DNA from: JBEKJU01 sp050011095
GTDB lineage: Bacteria > Desulfobacterota > Syntrophorhabdia > Syntrophorhabdales > WCHB1-27
Length of the DNA stretch: 33,585 nucleotides
Direction of reading: 5' to 3'
Assembly: GCA_050011095.1 (NCBI GenBank)
Contig: JBEKJU010000011.1
Coordinates: 1 to 33,585, forward strand
In this document: positions 22,966-31,498 of the stretch, piece by piece
Numbering within the stretch: the first letter of the stretch is position 1
How the letters are laid out: each line of letters begins with the position of its first letter
Notes under the pieces: model-generated
What the model was told of the DNA's origin: nothing
Database searches by the model: none
Seen by the model: the letters and a program-made list of their open reading frames with translations, nothing else
Made by a program: the position numbers and the translations under genes

Positions 22966-24024
22966 TCAGAGGGTGATCGCGCCCGTGGGACACATCTCGT
23001 TGCAGCAATAGCACCTTATGCACGCCCTGTAGTCGAAGGAGACCGCCTTTTCCCCCATGTGGAGGGCGCCCGCGGGGCAGACCGTGACGCACGTCATGCA
23101 GGCGTTGCATCTTCCCGCATTGCATTTCGGCTTTCTCGTGAAGACGCGCCTCATCGTCTCTCTCACCAAGGGGGGCAGGCTCCAATCCACCTCCACGGCC
23201 TTCGGCATAATGAAATCCCTCATCTCGGGGAGACCGAGATCAACCAGTGTCGCCTCCTCCAGGAGGGCCTTTTCCGCGCCGAGCGCGGAGATGGGCAGGG
23301 GCGACCCAAGACCGAGGGCCTTCTCGATAAAGGCATCGAGGGAAAGGGCGTTGTCGGAGACGGCGACAAGGCCGAGGCGGCGCGGCCGCCCGTGAGCCGG
23401 CCCGTCACCGTCCATGGCGATAATCCCATCGAGGATCGTGAGCGCCGGCTTGACCACGGAACAGATGTCGATGAGGAGTGAGGCGAAAAGCCGATTGTCC
23501 CTCCCGCATCGGAGATGCCATTTGGCCTTGTCCATTCCGGGGACGAAGCCGAAGGCGTTCTTCACGCCCGCCGTGAGGCCCATCATCGCGTGGGTCTTCA
23601 GTTTTGGCATATTGACGACGAGGTCGTAGTCGAGGGGGTCTTCGCCGAAGACCAGTTCCCTGTAAGGGGAGATACCGGAGTTGGCCTTCACCACCTTCTT
23701 TCTGAAGGGCGCCACCTGGAGGCGCAGCTTTCGAACGACCTCCATGATGCCGGATTTTTCGAGGGCCTTTTCGGTCGATTCGTAGCCCGGACTGTCCCCC
23801 ACGAAGACGGTGCACCCCTTCTCCTTGAGGATCTCGGCGATCGCCTGAACAAAGCGGGGATGCGTATTGACCGCCTTCTCCGGCGGTTTACCGCTGAGAA
23901 GGTTGGGCTTCAAGAGGACCCTCCCGGCCGGCGCGCAATCGAGCTCGGCAAGGGCCCTGACAAGAAAGTCTTTCAGGAGCGGCGCATCGTAGCCGCCGCA
24001 TTCTCCCGCGACGATCTTCGCCAT
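22966..24024 (-). CDS. DUF362 protein with C-terminal 2x[4Fe-4S] ferredoxin domain
   Basis: This protein of about 352 residues combines a DUF362 region (RVLLKPNLLSGKPPEKAVNTH near residue 35-55, VFVGDSPGYESTEKALEKSG near 74-93, VNMPKLKTHAMMGLTAGVKN near 145-165) with two bacterial ferredoxin motifs at the end: CNACMTCVTVCP and CIRCYCCNEMCP. Each motif has the C-x2-C-x2-C-x3-C-P pattern, so two [4Fe-4S] clusters are expected. The family is common in anaerobes and its biochemical role is not settled; an electron-transfer or cofactor-linked function is likely. The ATG at 24024 is preceded by an in-frame GTG. It overlaps the lipoprotein stop, so the two are coupled. Confidence 0.9.
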   Translation of the reverse strand: MAKIVAGECGGYDAPLLKDFLVRALAELDCAPAGRVLLKPNLLSGKPPEKAVNTHPRFVQAIAEILKEKGCTVFVGDSPGYESTEKALEKSGIMEVVRKLRLQVAPFRKKVVKANSGISPYRELVFGEDPLDYDLVVNMPKLKTHAMMGLTAGVKNAFGFVPGMDKAKWHLRCGRDNRLFASLLIDICSVVKPALTILDGIIAMDGDGPAHGRPRRLGLVAVSDNALSLDAFIEKALGLGSPLPISALGAEKALLEEATLVDLGLPEMRDFIMPKAVEVDWSLPPLVRETMRRVFTRKPKCNAGRCNACMTCVTVCPAGALHMGEKAVSFDYRACIRCYCCNEMCPTGAITL

Positions 24025-24539
24025 CACTGCCCGACGAAATTCATCTCGTCGAAGGCAAGGCAGATCGAGCCGTTCCTGCCCTGCCAGCAGATCTTTCTCC
24101 TGCCCTGCCGGTCGTGCCCGTAGCGGACCAGGTAGCTTGCGTGCTCCGTTACGAATCCCTCGGGCGTTTCCTGCCTTTGCCCACGTACAAGGAGGTCGTC
24201 CATGAACTGCTCCACCCGGAAGCCGTATTTCTGCTCGAAGAGGGTCTCGTCGGTCGTCCTCTCGTCCCCCGCTATGAGTACGAACCGGCCGGCCTCCTTT
24301 TTCACATAGACGAGGGTCTGACCAAAGGGCCCGTACACCTCAACGAGGAGGCGATTGGGATATTCTACCTGTGCGACAAAGGGTCCTGAAAAGTGCTTCT
24401 TCCCCCATGTCATGTCGAGGTCTCCCTCGCCCTTGAGCGAGGTGACGCCGGAGGGCCATGGAAGGTTTTCGCCCCTCTTCTGAGGGAGGGCGCACGCCAC
24501 AAGCAGGATCAGGAGGGGGAGGATAAGTAATGTCTTCAC
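24024..24539 (-). CDS. LolB-like outer-membrane lipoprotein
   Basis: This 171-residue protein has a lipoprotein signal peptide (MKTLLILPLLILLVAC, cleavage before Cys16, lipobox LVAC). The mature part resembles LolB/DUF4292 proteins: a short GEGDLDMTWGKKHFSGPF strand pair, then PNRLLVEVYGPFGQTLVYV near residues 60-78, a pattern of beta strands lining a hydrophobic cavity. LolB receives lipoproteins at the outer membrane; this one may play that or a related lipid-handling role, but the similarity is structural in feel rather than decisive. Its ATG overlaps the TPR gene's stop (24536-24539), so the two proteins are probably made together. Confidence 0.75.
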   Translation of the reverse strand: MKTLLILPLLILLVACALPQKRGENLPWPSGVTSLKGEGDLDMTWGKKHFSGPFVAQVEYPNRLLVEVYGPFGQTLVYVKKEAGRFVLIAGDERTTDETLFEQKYGFRVEQFMDDLLVRGQRQETPEGFVTEHASYLVRYGHDRQGRRKICWQGRNGSICLAFDEMNFVGQ

Positions 24540-26203
24540 CTGCGCTTTTGTTCGAGACCCCTCAACTTCTCTTCGAGAACCTTCTTCCGGTCCTCCTTTT
24601 TCTCCAGGCCTATCGATTCGTGCAGGGATTGTATTGCCTTGTCATACTCACCGAGCTTCGCGTAGACATCCGAAAGATGCTCGTTGATGACGGGGTCGTC
24701 GGAAACAAGCTCATGGGCCTTCTGTAGCTCGGCAAGGGCCTTCGGGTATTCCCCTTTGCTGTAATAGACCCACCCGAGGCTGTCGCGTATGTAGCCGTCA
24801 TCGGGCCTCTTCTCCAGGGCCTTTCTCACCAGGGCCTCCGCCCGGTCCAGGTTGATGCCCTTCTCGGCGAAGCTGTAGCCGATGAAGTTGAGGGCGCCGG
24901 CGTTATCGGGCTCCACCTTGAGTATCCCTTCCATTTGCTTCAGCGCCGTGGCGCTGTCGCCATTCTTTTCGTAGAGCATCCCCAATTGATACAGGAGGTC
25001 GACGTTCTCCGGCTCCAGTTTTCTCGCCTTCTCCAGAACGGCGATTCCTTTGGCGAACTCCCCTTTTTCTTCGAGCAGTGCCGCGAGGAGCAGTTGGAGA
25101 GGAACGTTCTTGTCATTCGCCTCGATCATCTTCCCCGTCTTCATGATGCCTTCGTCGATGGCCCCCGCCTTTATATAGAGGCCGAGAAGACCCCGCGAGG
25201 CCGTCTGAAATTCCTCGCTGTTCTGGTCCACCTTCAGGAATTCATCGATCGCCCTCCGCGACTCCCCCTTCTCCTGCAAGGCCATGGCCAAATAGAGCCT
25301 CGCCCTGTCGTCCTTGGGCCTGGCGGCCAGGATCAGTGTGAATTCCCGTATCGCCTCCTCGAATCTCCCCTTTTCCATGTTGAGGAGGCCGATGCTCTCT
25401 CTGATGGAAAGATCCTCCCTGTCCAGGACGGACAGCTTCTCGAATTCGGAGATGGCCTTGTCATAATCCTTCTTCTGCACATAGATGGCGGCTATCCTCG
25501 CCCTCGCCTTCTTGCTCGACGGGTTCACCTGGACCGCCCTTTTGTAGTAGCCTACCGCCACATCGAGCCTGCCTTCCATTTCCGACAGGATGCCCATGTC
25601 GAGCAGGGCAAGCTCGAAGTCGGGCTTCAACGAGAGAAGCCTCTCGTAATAGCCCCTCGCCTTCGTGTAATCCTTCAGCTCGCCGTAAAGTCTGCCAGAA
25701 TAGTAAAGGGCCATGAGATTCTCGTCGTCGTAGGCGAGCACCCGTTCGTAGGTCGCGGCGGCCTCCCGGTAGTTTTTCTGCGCAATGTTGATGGAGCCCA
25801 AAAGCAGGTAGGCCTCCGTATCCTCCTTGTCCATCCGGATGCACTGCTCGTAGAGTTGCCGTGCCTTGTCAAATTCACTCCTCGATGCATAGATGCCGGC
25901 GAGCAGCATCAGGCTGCGCCGGTTCTTGGTCTTCCCCTGCGCCGATTCCCTGAGGAGTGTCTCGGCCTTGCCTAAATCCCCTTTCTTCACGTAGAGGAGC
26001 GCCATCTCGCCCTTGATGGTCGAAGAGCCGGGATCGAGGGCGAGCGCCGATTTGTAATGCTGAAGCGCCTCATCGTACCTGCCCGCCTGGGCGCTCCTGT
26101 AGCCTTGCAAGAAATCTAGGCTTGCAGAACCTGAGCCGGCGGCGGCGAGGGCCGGAGATGTCATGAGGGCAACGAGAAGCAGGACCGCGAGGATCTGTCT
26201 CAT
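24536..26203 (-). CDS. Exported TPR-repeat protein, about 15 repeats
   Basis: This 555-residue protein has a cleavable signal peptide (MRQILAVLLLVALMTSPALAA) and is then almost entirely tetratricopeptide repeats of 34 residues. I count about 15 from residue 26 to the end, with the usual 'G..Y..G.YDEA...Y..AL.L.P' pattern. It is periplasmic and a scaffold for protein-protein contacts. Translation is coupled to the LolB-like lipoprotein, suggesting a shared role in envelope assembly; BamD- or PilF-like roles are possible but not shown by sequence. Start ATG 26203, with the signal peptide supporting this start. Only 53 nt separate it from lepB, so it may share lepB's transcript. Confidence 0.88.
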   Translation of the reverse strand: MRQILAVLLLVALMTSPALAAAGSGSASLDFLQGYRSAQAGRYDEALQHYKSALALDPGSSTIKGEMALLYVKKGDLGKAETLLRESAQGKTKNRRSLMLLAGIYASRSEFDKARQLYEQCIRMDKEDTEAYLLLGSINIAQKNYREAAATYERVLAYDDENLMALYYSGRLYGELKDYTKARGYYERLLSLKPDFELALLDMGILSEMEGRLDVAVGYYKRAVQVNPSSKKARARIAAIYVQKKDYDKAISEFEKLSVLDREDLSIRESIGLLNMEKGRFEEAIREFTLILAARPKDDRARLYLAMALQEKGESRRAIDEFLKVDQNSEEFQTASRGLLGLYIKAGAIDEGIMKTGKMIEANDKNVPLQLLLAALLEEKGEFAKGIAVLEKARKLEPENVDLLYQLGMLYEKNGDSATALKQMEGILKVEPDNAGALNFIGYSFAEKGINLDRAEALVRKALEKRPDDGYIRDSLGWVYYSKGEYPKALAELQKAHELVSDDPVINEHLSDVYAKLGEYDKAIQSLHESIGLEKKEDRKKVLEEKLRGLEQKRR

Positions 26204-26256
26204 GGGTTACTATGATACCTCTTTTTTTGGAATCTTCACAGCCAAAACAGGCTCAC

Positions 26257-26877
26257 CTACCGTATCGGTTTGCAGAACCTTTCCCACCTCACGTAGTGAA
26301 GGGCGTCATCCGCCCTGCCGTCCCACGAGAAATAGATGACAAGGGCCCGTCCGATGAGGTCGTCCTTTTTCACGAACCCCCAGAACCTGCCGTCGAGGCT
26401 CCTGTCCCTGTTGTCGCCCATGACGAAATAGCAGCCCTCGGGGACGGTGATGGGCCCAAAATTGTCGCGCTGTGAGAAGGTGGCGGGGACGATGCCGTCG
26501 TCAGCGAAAAAGGCGTGGGGGTCATCCATCTTTCGTCCGTTAAGATAGATCACCTTATCCCTTATTTGAATCACGTCTCCCTCTTTCCCGACCACTCTCT
26601 TGATAAAGTCCTTGCTCCTGTCCATGGGGTAGCGGAAGACGACCACGTCGCCCCGTGAAGGATTACCGAGGTTTAAAAGGACGATATCCGAAAACGGCAC
26701 CTTCACGACATAGCTGAGCCTGTTCACGAGGAGATGGTCGCCCACCAGGAGGGTCGGCTCCATGGAGCTCGAGGGGATCTTGAACGCCTGTACGACGAAG
26801 CAGCGGAGAAAAAGGGCGATTAGCGCCGCGATGAAAAACGATTCCGCATATTCCCGTGTCTTGCTTTTATCCTTCAT
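26257..26877 (-). CDS. lepB: Signal peptidase I
   Basis: This 206-residue S26 serine protease removes signal peptides at the periplasmic face. One N-terminal membrane helix (residues 12-30) is followed by box B IPSSSMEPTL with catalytic Ser38, box C GDHLLVNRLSY, box D RGDVVVFRYP and FIKRVVGKEGD with the general base Lys93, and box E GDNRDRSLDGRFWGFV. All catalytic boxes are intact. The single anchoring helix and short length are typical of many non-enteric bacteria. Start ATG 26877. The preceding spacer (26878-27018) contains an AT-rich patch near 26922-26955 that may hold its promoter. Confidence 0.96.
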   Translation of the reverse strand: MKDKSKTREYAESFFIAALIALFLRCFVVQAFKIPSSSMEPTLLVGDHLLVNRLSYVVKVPFSDIVLLNLGNPSRGDVVVFRYPMDRSKDFIKRVVGKEGDVIQIRDKVIYLNGRKMDDPHAFFADDGIVPATFSQRDNFGPITVPEGCYFVMGDNRDRSLDGRFWGFVKKDDLIGRALVIYFSWDGRADDALHYVRWERFCKPIR

Positions 26878-27018
26878 CTGTTCTCCCGAAAAAGTGTACC
26901 GGCCCGGAGCCGGACGCGCCTTTTAAATATAACCTAAAATGAAGAAATTATCACGCCCCCGTCCGGGCAGGGCGCAAGACGCCCCGGGCGGCGCCTGAAA
27001 GGGGAAGGAAGCAGTCTT

Positions 27019-28704
27019 TCAGCCCGCCTGCGGCCCCTGCGTCCGTTCCATCCTCCCCGGGGCGGAGACGCCCAGTATGTGGAGACCCTCGCGAATCACC
27101 TTTTGCAGCACTGAAAGCAGGGCCAGCCGTGCCATGGTGAGGCCCGTTTCGTTCCCCAGCACCCTCGCCTTGTTATAGTACGCATGGAACTTGCCGACGA
27201 GGTCGATCAGATAAAAGGTGATGCGGTGCGGCTCTAGGCTCTCCGCGCTCCCCTCCAGGACGTCGAAGAAATTGAGGATGGCCTTTACAAGCTCCAGCTC
27301 TTCGGCAAGGACCAGGTGCCCCACGTCCGCCCCGGCAACCGCCGCGAGATCGATGCCCTCGCCCTGGGCCGCCCTGAATATTGATTCGATGCGGGCGTGG
27401 GCGTACTGCAGGTAGTACACGGGGTTCTCGTTGGAGGTCTTTTTTGCCAGGTCGAGATCGAATTCGAGGTGGGCATCGCTCTTCCTCATGAGGAAGAAGA
27501 AACGCGCCGCATCGGGACCCACCTCATCGAGCACCTCTCTCAGTGTCGTGAATTGCCCCGCCCTCGTGGACATCCCTACGGGTTTACCCTCTTTCAGCAG
27601 GGTCACGAACTGGATGAGGAGCACCTTCAGGCTGCCTTTGTCCCTGCCCAGCGCCCCTATCGACGCCTTGAGCCGCTCGATGTAGCCGTGGTGGTCGGCG
27701 CCCCAGATATCGACAAGCATATCGAAGCCCCGCTCGAATTTTTCCCGGTGATAGGCGATGTCCGAGGCAAAGTACGTCTTTTCGCCGCCGGATTTCACGA
27801 TCACCCGATCCTTTTCATCCCCGAGAACGGATGTCCTGAACCAGAGGGCGCCCTCCTGCTCGTAGAGGCAGCCGCGCCCCCGGAGCACCTCTATGGTCTT
27901 GTCCACGATCCCCCTTTCGAAGAGGGTAGCCTCGCTGTAGTAGCTGTCAAAGAAGACGCGAAAGTCTTCGAGGTCCTTCTTTATGCCGGCGAGGACGAGA
28001 CCGGCGGCAAACCGGGCCATGAAGGCGATGGCCTGGCCCTCTTCACGGGGTACCTCGATCTTTTGATCGAGGAGCATCGCGGCGATCTCCCTCACGTAGC
28101 CGCCCTGATAGAGTTCGGCCGGGTAGTCGACAGTCTCCCCCTGAACCTCCCTCCACCTCAGATAGACGGACCGTCCCAATGTTTCGATCTGCCTGCCCGC
28201 GTCGTTCACGTAATATTCGCGGGTGACCTCGTAGCCCGCCTTCTTGAGGATGTTCGCGAGCACGTCGCCCACGGCCGCGCCCCTGCCGTGGCCGATGTGG
28301 AGCGGTCCCGTCGGGTTCGCGCTGACGAACTCCATGATGACCTTTTTCTGCCGGCCCACGTCCGGAAAGAACGCGTCCAGTCCGCTTCGCGAAAGCTCTG
28401 CCAGCTCGGAACGGAATACGTCGTCGCGGACGTGAAAATTGATGAACCCCCTGGCGGCTATCGTCACATCGCCGCAGAGGGATTGGGCGTCCATGTTCTT
28501 CACAAGGGAGCGGGCTATCTCCTCGGGGCCCTTTTTGGCCTTCTTCGCAAGCAGGAAGGCCACCGTGGTTGCGTAGTCGCCGTGCCCCTTTTCCCTTGGT
28601 ATTTCCACGACCGGATCGAGCTCTATGTCGCCGGGAAGGACCCCTTCATGAATGCAGCGCTCCAGGGACTCCTTGAGCACCTGCACGAGCCGTTTTCTTA
28701 CCAT
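27019..28704 (-). CDS. argS: Arginyl-tRNA synthetase
   Basis: This 561-residue class I synthetase charges tRNA(Arg). The N-terminal Add-1 domain occupies about residues 1-90; the HIGH signature is in SANPTGPLHIGHGRG (HIGH at 136-139); the MSTRAGQFTTLREVLDEVG stretch replaces KMSKS, as usual for ArgS; and the DALR anticodon-binding domain ends the protein (HRITFYLIDLVGKFHAYYN, then REGLHILGVSAPGRM). The length is normal. ATG 28704 lies 7 nt after AAGGAG; an adjacent GTG at 28707 is an alternative start. An imperfect 16 bp hairpin lies about 85 nt upstream. Confidence 0.97.
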   Translation of the reverse strand: MVRKRLVQVLKESLERCIHEGVLPGDIELDPVVEIPREKGHGDYATTVAFLLAKKAKKGPEEIARSLVKNMDAQSLCGDVTIAARGFINFHVRDDVFRSELAELSRSGLDAFFPDVGRQKKVIMEFVSANPTGPLHIGHGRGAAVGDVLANILKKAGYEVTREYYVNDAGRQIETLGRSVYLRWREVQGETVDYPAELYQGGYVREIAAMLLDQKIEVPREEGQAIAFMARFAAGLVLAGIKKDLEDFRVFFDSYYSEATLFERGIVDKTIEVLRGRGCLYEQEGALWFRTSVLGDEKDRVIVKSGGEKTYFASDIAYHREKFERGFDMLVDIWGADHHGYIERLKASIGALGRDKGSLKVLLIQFVTLLKEGKPVGMSTRAGQFTTLREVLDEVGPDAARFFFLMRKSDAHLEFDLDLAKKTSNENPVYYLQYAHARIESIFRAAQGEGIDLAAVAGADVGHLVLAEELELVKAILNFFDVLEGSAESLEPHRITFYLIDLVGKFHAYYNKARVLGNETGLTMARLALLSVLQKVIREGLHILGVSAPGRMERTQGPQAG

Positions 28705-28789
28705 CACCCATCTCCTTGCCCATCACGCCCGTTCCTTCACCCACGGTCTTCCGCAAAAGGGGAGGGGCGGCGCGTTGTCCCCCCGATGA

Positions 28790-28857
28790 AGCCGATCTGC
28801 GCTCGGCCCCCGCACCACCGGGCGACCTTACCTCGTCATGGCGAGCGTAGATCGGCT
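28790..28857. repeat. Inverted repeat in the spacer upstream of argS
   Basis: AGCCGATCTGCGCTCG (28790-28805) pairs with CGAGCGTAGATCGGCT (28842-28857), giving a 16 bp stem with one G-T pair and a 36 nt loop. It lies between the argS start and the nitrilase remnant, both on the minus strand. It may be a leader structure of argS or part of a degenerate repeat; there is no T-run on either side. Confidence 0.5.
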
Positions 28858-28937
28858 CAACCTTCGGGGATGCGTTTTCCTTAAGCGCTGATGAGCCGAA
28901 TCTTCCCGGACCGTCAGGGGCTACGCCCTTTTCGGCC

Positions 28938-29635
28938 TCACAATATCTCAGTGTACAGCTCGGGCCGTCTTTCCTTCATGATCGGCCATTCCCGCCGTAT
29001 TTCCGCTAACTTATCACTATCGATGTCGGCAAGCATTATCCCGTCGGCCCTGCCTGTAGGGCCCCCTATCACCTCGCCATCCGGGCTCGCGACGAAGCTC
29101 ATGCCATAAAAATCGTGGCTCTCCTCGCTTCCGACCCTGTTGACGCGCATCACGAAAAACGCGTTCGTGATGGCGTTGCCCGTGATGACCGTTTGCCAGA
29201 TATGCTGAGACTTGAACGCGCAGGCAGTCGGGGCGAAGACGATGTCGGCGCCCTTGAGGCCGAGGATCCTCGAAACCTCCGGGAACAGGTTGTCCCACGA
29301 GATTTGAACGCCGATGCGGCCGTAGCGCGTGTCAAAAACAGGGAAGCCACGGTCTCCCGACAAAAAATAGAATTTTTCCTCCCATAGCGGGATATCGGTC
29401 AGGTGAATCTTCCGGTAGACACCCGCCACCTGCCCGTCGGCGTCGATCACCGCGCAGCTATTGTAGTAGGAACCGTTCTCCTTCTCGAAGAAAGGCGCCA
29501 CCACGACGGATGCGCAATCCTTCGCCTTCTCCCTGATCCGCTCGACTCAACGGCGATATCCATCATCTTGAAGGCCTTTTCCGTGTTCCTCTCCTTGTCG
29601 TCCGAACACGAAAACTGTATGCCGGCTATCTTCAT
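28938..29635 (-). pseudogene. Broken nitrilase-superfamily (carbon-nitrogen hydrolase) gene
   Basis: The N-terminus reads well from ATG 29635 (MKIAGIQFSCSDDKERN, then FKMMDIAVE) but runs out of frame after about 31 residues. A second frame, from about 29543 to 28938, continues the family: ERIREKAKDCASVVVAPFFE, KIHLTDIPLWEEKFYF with the catalytic-type Lys, and the normal tail. Around 40 residues that should lie between the parts, including the catalytic Glu, are missing. The catalytic Cys position (normally ICWD) reads GVQISWDNLFPE, a Ser. Both changes indicate an inactive gene related to N-carbamoylputrescine amidase-like hydrolases. It ends 2 nt after the methyltransferase stop and is likely co-transcribed. 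Confidence 0.85.
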
Positions 29636-29636
29636 T

Positions 29637-30254
29637 TCACTTTTTGTTTGTTGCGATGATTATCGACCAGGGGTCGTACTTGTTTTTTTTGAGTACATGT
29701 TTGATCTGAAGGTCGCAGTGGTTCGAGAGGAGGTCCAGGGAGATATCCGACCTCCACCCCCATTTTTCGCACAGGGGTGAGAAGACCTTCTCGACCTTCG
29801 ACACGAAGGCGTTCTTGCTGCAGAAATGGTTAAGGATGACGATGTTTCCCCCCGATTTCGTCACGCGTTTCATCTCGGAGACCATTTTCTGGGGATTGGG
29901 CACTACCGTTACGACAAAGGCCGCGACGGCGTGGTCAAAACTATCATCGTCGAACGTCATGTTTTCCGCATCCATCTCGACCAGTTCCACGTGATCGAGC
30001 TTGTGCCTCTCCTTCTTTTCCTGGGCCTTTTCAAGCATCTTTCTGGTGACGTCGATACCCACGATCCGGCAGCCCTCGGGGTAGAGAGACAGGGATATAC
30101 CCGTTCCGACACCCACCTCGATGATCCGGTCGCCGCCGTTGATCTCAGACCTGTCGAGGCCCAGTCTTATCCTTGGAAAAAAAAAATGCGAAAAGATCTT
30201 GTCGTAGACAGAGGAATATCTCGTATAAATACTCTTGACTTCGTCTTGATTCAT
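29637..30254 (-). CDS. Class I SAM methyltransferase, PmtA-like (phosphatidylethanolamine N-methyltransferase type)
   Basis: This 205-residue SAM-dependent methyltransferase opens with YTRYSSVYDKIFSHFFFPRI and has motif I IIEVGVGTGISLSLY near residues 44-58, motif II GIDVTRKMLEKA, MDAENMTFDDDSFDHAV near 97-112, and VVTVVPNPQKMVSEMKRV followed by GGNIVILNHF. This combination, especially 'EVGVGTG.SL.LYP' and 'VVPNP..M..E..RV', is characteristic of PmtA-type phospholipid methyltransferases that lead to phosphatidylcholine. Other lipid or quinone methyltransferases remain possible. Start ATG 30254. It diverges from the cupin gene; spacer 160 nt. Confidence 0.85.
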   Translation of the reverse strand: MNQDEVKSIYTRYSSVYDKIFSHFFFPRIRLGLDRSEINGGDRIIEVGVGTGISLSLYPEGCRIVGIDVTRKMLEKAQEKKERHKLDHVELVEMDAENMTFDDDSFDHAVAAFVVTVVPNPQKMVSEMKRVTKSGGNIVILNHFCSKNAFVSKVEKVFSPLCEKWGWRSDISLDLLSNHCDLQIKHVLKKNKYDPWSIIIATNKK

Positions 30255-30359
30255 CGCCTCACAATAACAGATAAGATACGGGTAGTCAAGGGAAAACTCG
30301 AAAATGCCCGGCCAAACGGAGTCTCTCCGCTCTCTTTTTCGTGCAAAGCGACGCCGCCG

Positions 30360-30388
30360 TTGCTACTATTAATTAATGTAGGTATCGT
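30360..30388 (+). promoter_or_regulatory. Candidate promoter with AT-rich palindrome for the cupin gene
   Basis: TTGCTA (30360-30365) and TATCGT (30383-30388) are spaced by exactly 17 bp, and the spacer contains the palindrome ATTAATTAAT (30368-30377), which could be an operator or simply AT-rich promoter DNA. It lies 26 nt before the cupin start. Confidence 0.35.
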
Positions 30389-30414
30389 TTCATCTTTTCT
30401 AAAGGGGGCCGGAT

Positions 30415-30738
30415 ATGGAGAGCAACAGGGCGTCTCAGGCGGATAGGCTGGCGAATATCATCGACTATCAGAAAGACGCCATCGTGAGTAAAGAGATAAT
30501 CGGCAAGGAGACGGGCACGGTGACGATCTTTGCCTTCGACGAGGGTCAGGGCCTGAGCGAGCACACCGCCCCCTTCGATGCCTTCGTCTACGTGCCCGAG
30601 GGCCGCGCCGAGATCACGATCGGGGGCACGGGGCATCTTGTCGCCGAGGGCGACATGATCGTCATGCCGGCCCATATTCCCCATGCGGTAAAGGCGGTCG
30701 AGCGGTTCAAGATGCTACTCGTCATGATCCGCTCCTAG
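30415..30738 (+). CDS. Small single-domain cupin protein
   Basis: This is a 107-residue cupin_2-type beta-barrel. The first motif region SEHTAPFDAFVYVPEGRAEI (near residues 56-75) and second region GDMIVMPAHIPHAVKAVERF (near 84-103) are visible, with one or two His ligands each for a metal. Such small cupins are typically metal-binding proteins of unknown substrate, sometimes enzymes or sensors. Start ATG 30415 behind a G-rich AAGGGGG site. It stands alone, divergent from the methyltransferase and upstream of the TetR gene by 88 nt. Confidence 0.85.
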   Translation: MESNRASQADRLANIIDYQKDAIVSKEIIGKETGTVTIFAFDEGQGLSEHTAPFDAFVYVPEGRAEITIGGTGHLVAEGDMIVMPAHIPHAVKAVERFKMLLVMIRS

Positions 30739-30782
30739 ATAGCCCGCACGCTTCCGTTGCGGGGCGAGAGACGACAATTTTC

Positions 30783-30812
30783 TTGACCTTGCTCAATCGC
30801 TTGTTTTAAACT
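30783..30812 (+). promoter_or_regulatory. Candidate promoter for the TetR-led efflux operon
   Basis: TTGACC (30783-30788) and TAAACT (30807-30812) are spaced by 18 bp, 14 nt before the regulator's start codon. A TetR operator would be expected to overlap it, but no clear long palindrome is seen. Confidence 0.4.
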
Positions 30813-30826
30813 TACGATTCAAACAG

Positions 30827-31495
30827 ATGTTACAGACAGGTGAGCAGGATCGCCGGGGGGCAACTCGTCCGGATACAGCACGCCGCATCGTGGAGGCGGC
30901 CGGGGCGATCTTCGCCGATTCGGGCTACAGGCATACGACGATCCGGGCCATATGCCGGCGGGCGGGCGTGAACGTGGCCGCCGTCAACTATTACTTCGGC
31001 GGGAAGAAAAATCTCTACCTGGCGGTCCTCACAGGCCTGCGGGCCAGGGCCGTCGAGGAACATCCCCTCGACCTCGGTGACCTGACAACGTTGCCACCCG
31101 ACGAGCGCCTTCACCGGTTTGTCCGGACCTTCCTCTCACGGGTGCTCGACAAGGGGGACGGCGCACGCTTCGCCAAGCTCATGGCCCAGGAGCTGATCCA
31201 GCCCACGGCGGCCTTCGACGAGATCATAGAGAACATCATAAATCCGGCCTTCGCCTTCCTTGCGACAACTGTCCGGCAGCTCTTCAAAAAGCCCATGTCA
31301 CCGGAAAAGGTGGGCCTCTGCTGCGTGAGCATTGTCGGCCAGATATTCTACTTCTATATGACGACACCCGTGATCCGCAAGCTTTTTGACAAGGGGACCT
31401 TTGAGGACCGGGATATCGAGGCGGTCGCCACCCACGTTACCCGGTTCTCGCTCTATGCGATAGACCGCATGGCAACGCAAAACGAAGGAGAGTAG
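30827..31495 (+). CDS. TetR-family regulator, CecR-like (DUF1956 C-terminal domain)
   Basis: This 222-residue repressor has an N-terminal helix-turn-helix (TTIRAICRRAGVNVAAVNYYFGGK, residues about 38-62). The VNVAAVNYYFGGK helix is typical of the CecR/YbiH subgroup, which carries a DUF1956-type ligand domain; the C-terminal half fits that (FVRTFLSRVLD, FAKLMAQELIQPTAAFDEI). CecR in E. coli controls a drug efflux operon with an HlyD-family protein, and the same neighbours appear here. Start ATG 30827. It ends 3 nt before the TolC-family gene, so it probably regulates this operon, itself included. Confidence 0.9.
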   Translation: MLQTGEQDRRGATRPDTARRIVEAAGAIFADSGYRHTTIRAICRRAGVNVAAVNYYFGGKKNLYLAVLTGLRARAVEEHPLDLGDLTTLPPDERLHRFVRTFLSRVLDKGDGARFAKLMAQELIQPTAAFDEIIENIINPAFAFLATTVRQLFKKPMSPEKVGLCCVSIVGQIFYFYMTTPVIRKLFDKGTFEDRDIEAVATHVTRFSLYAIDRMATQNEGE

Positions 31496-31498
31496 GGA

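Noticed and set aside
22565..23185. Minus-strand open frame across the hairpin array
   Set aside because: It runs over palindromic repeats and the end of the DUF362 gene in another frame; no homology pattern.
27397..28884. 495-residue + strand open frame opposite argS
   Set aside because: Antisense of a full-length ArgS with HIGH and DALR motifs; no sign of its own coding.
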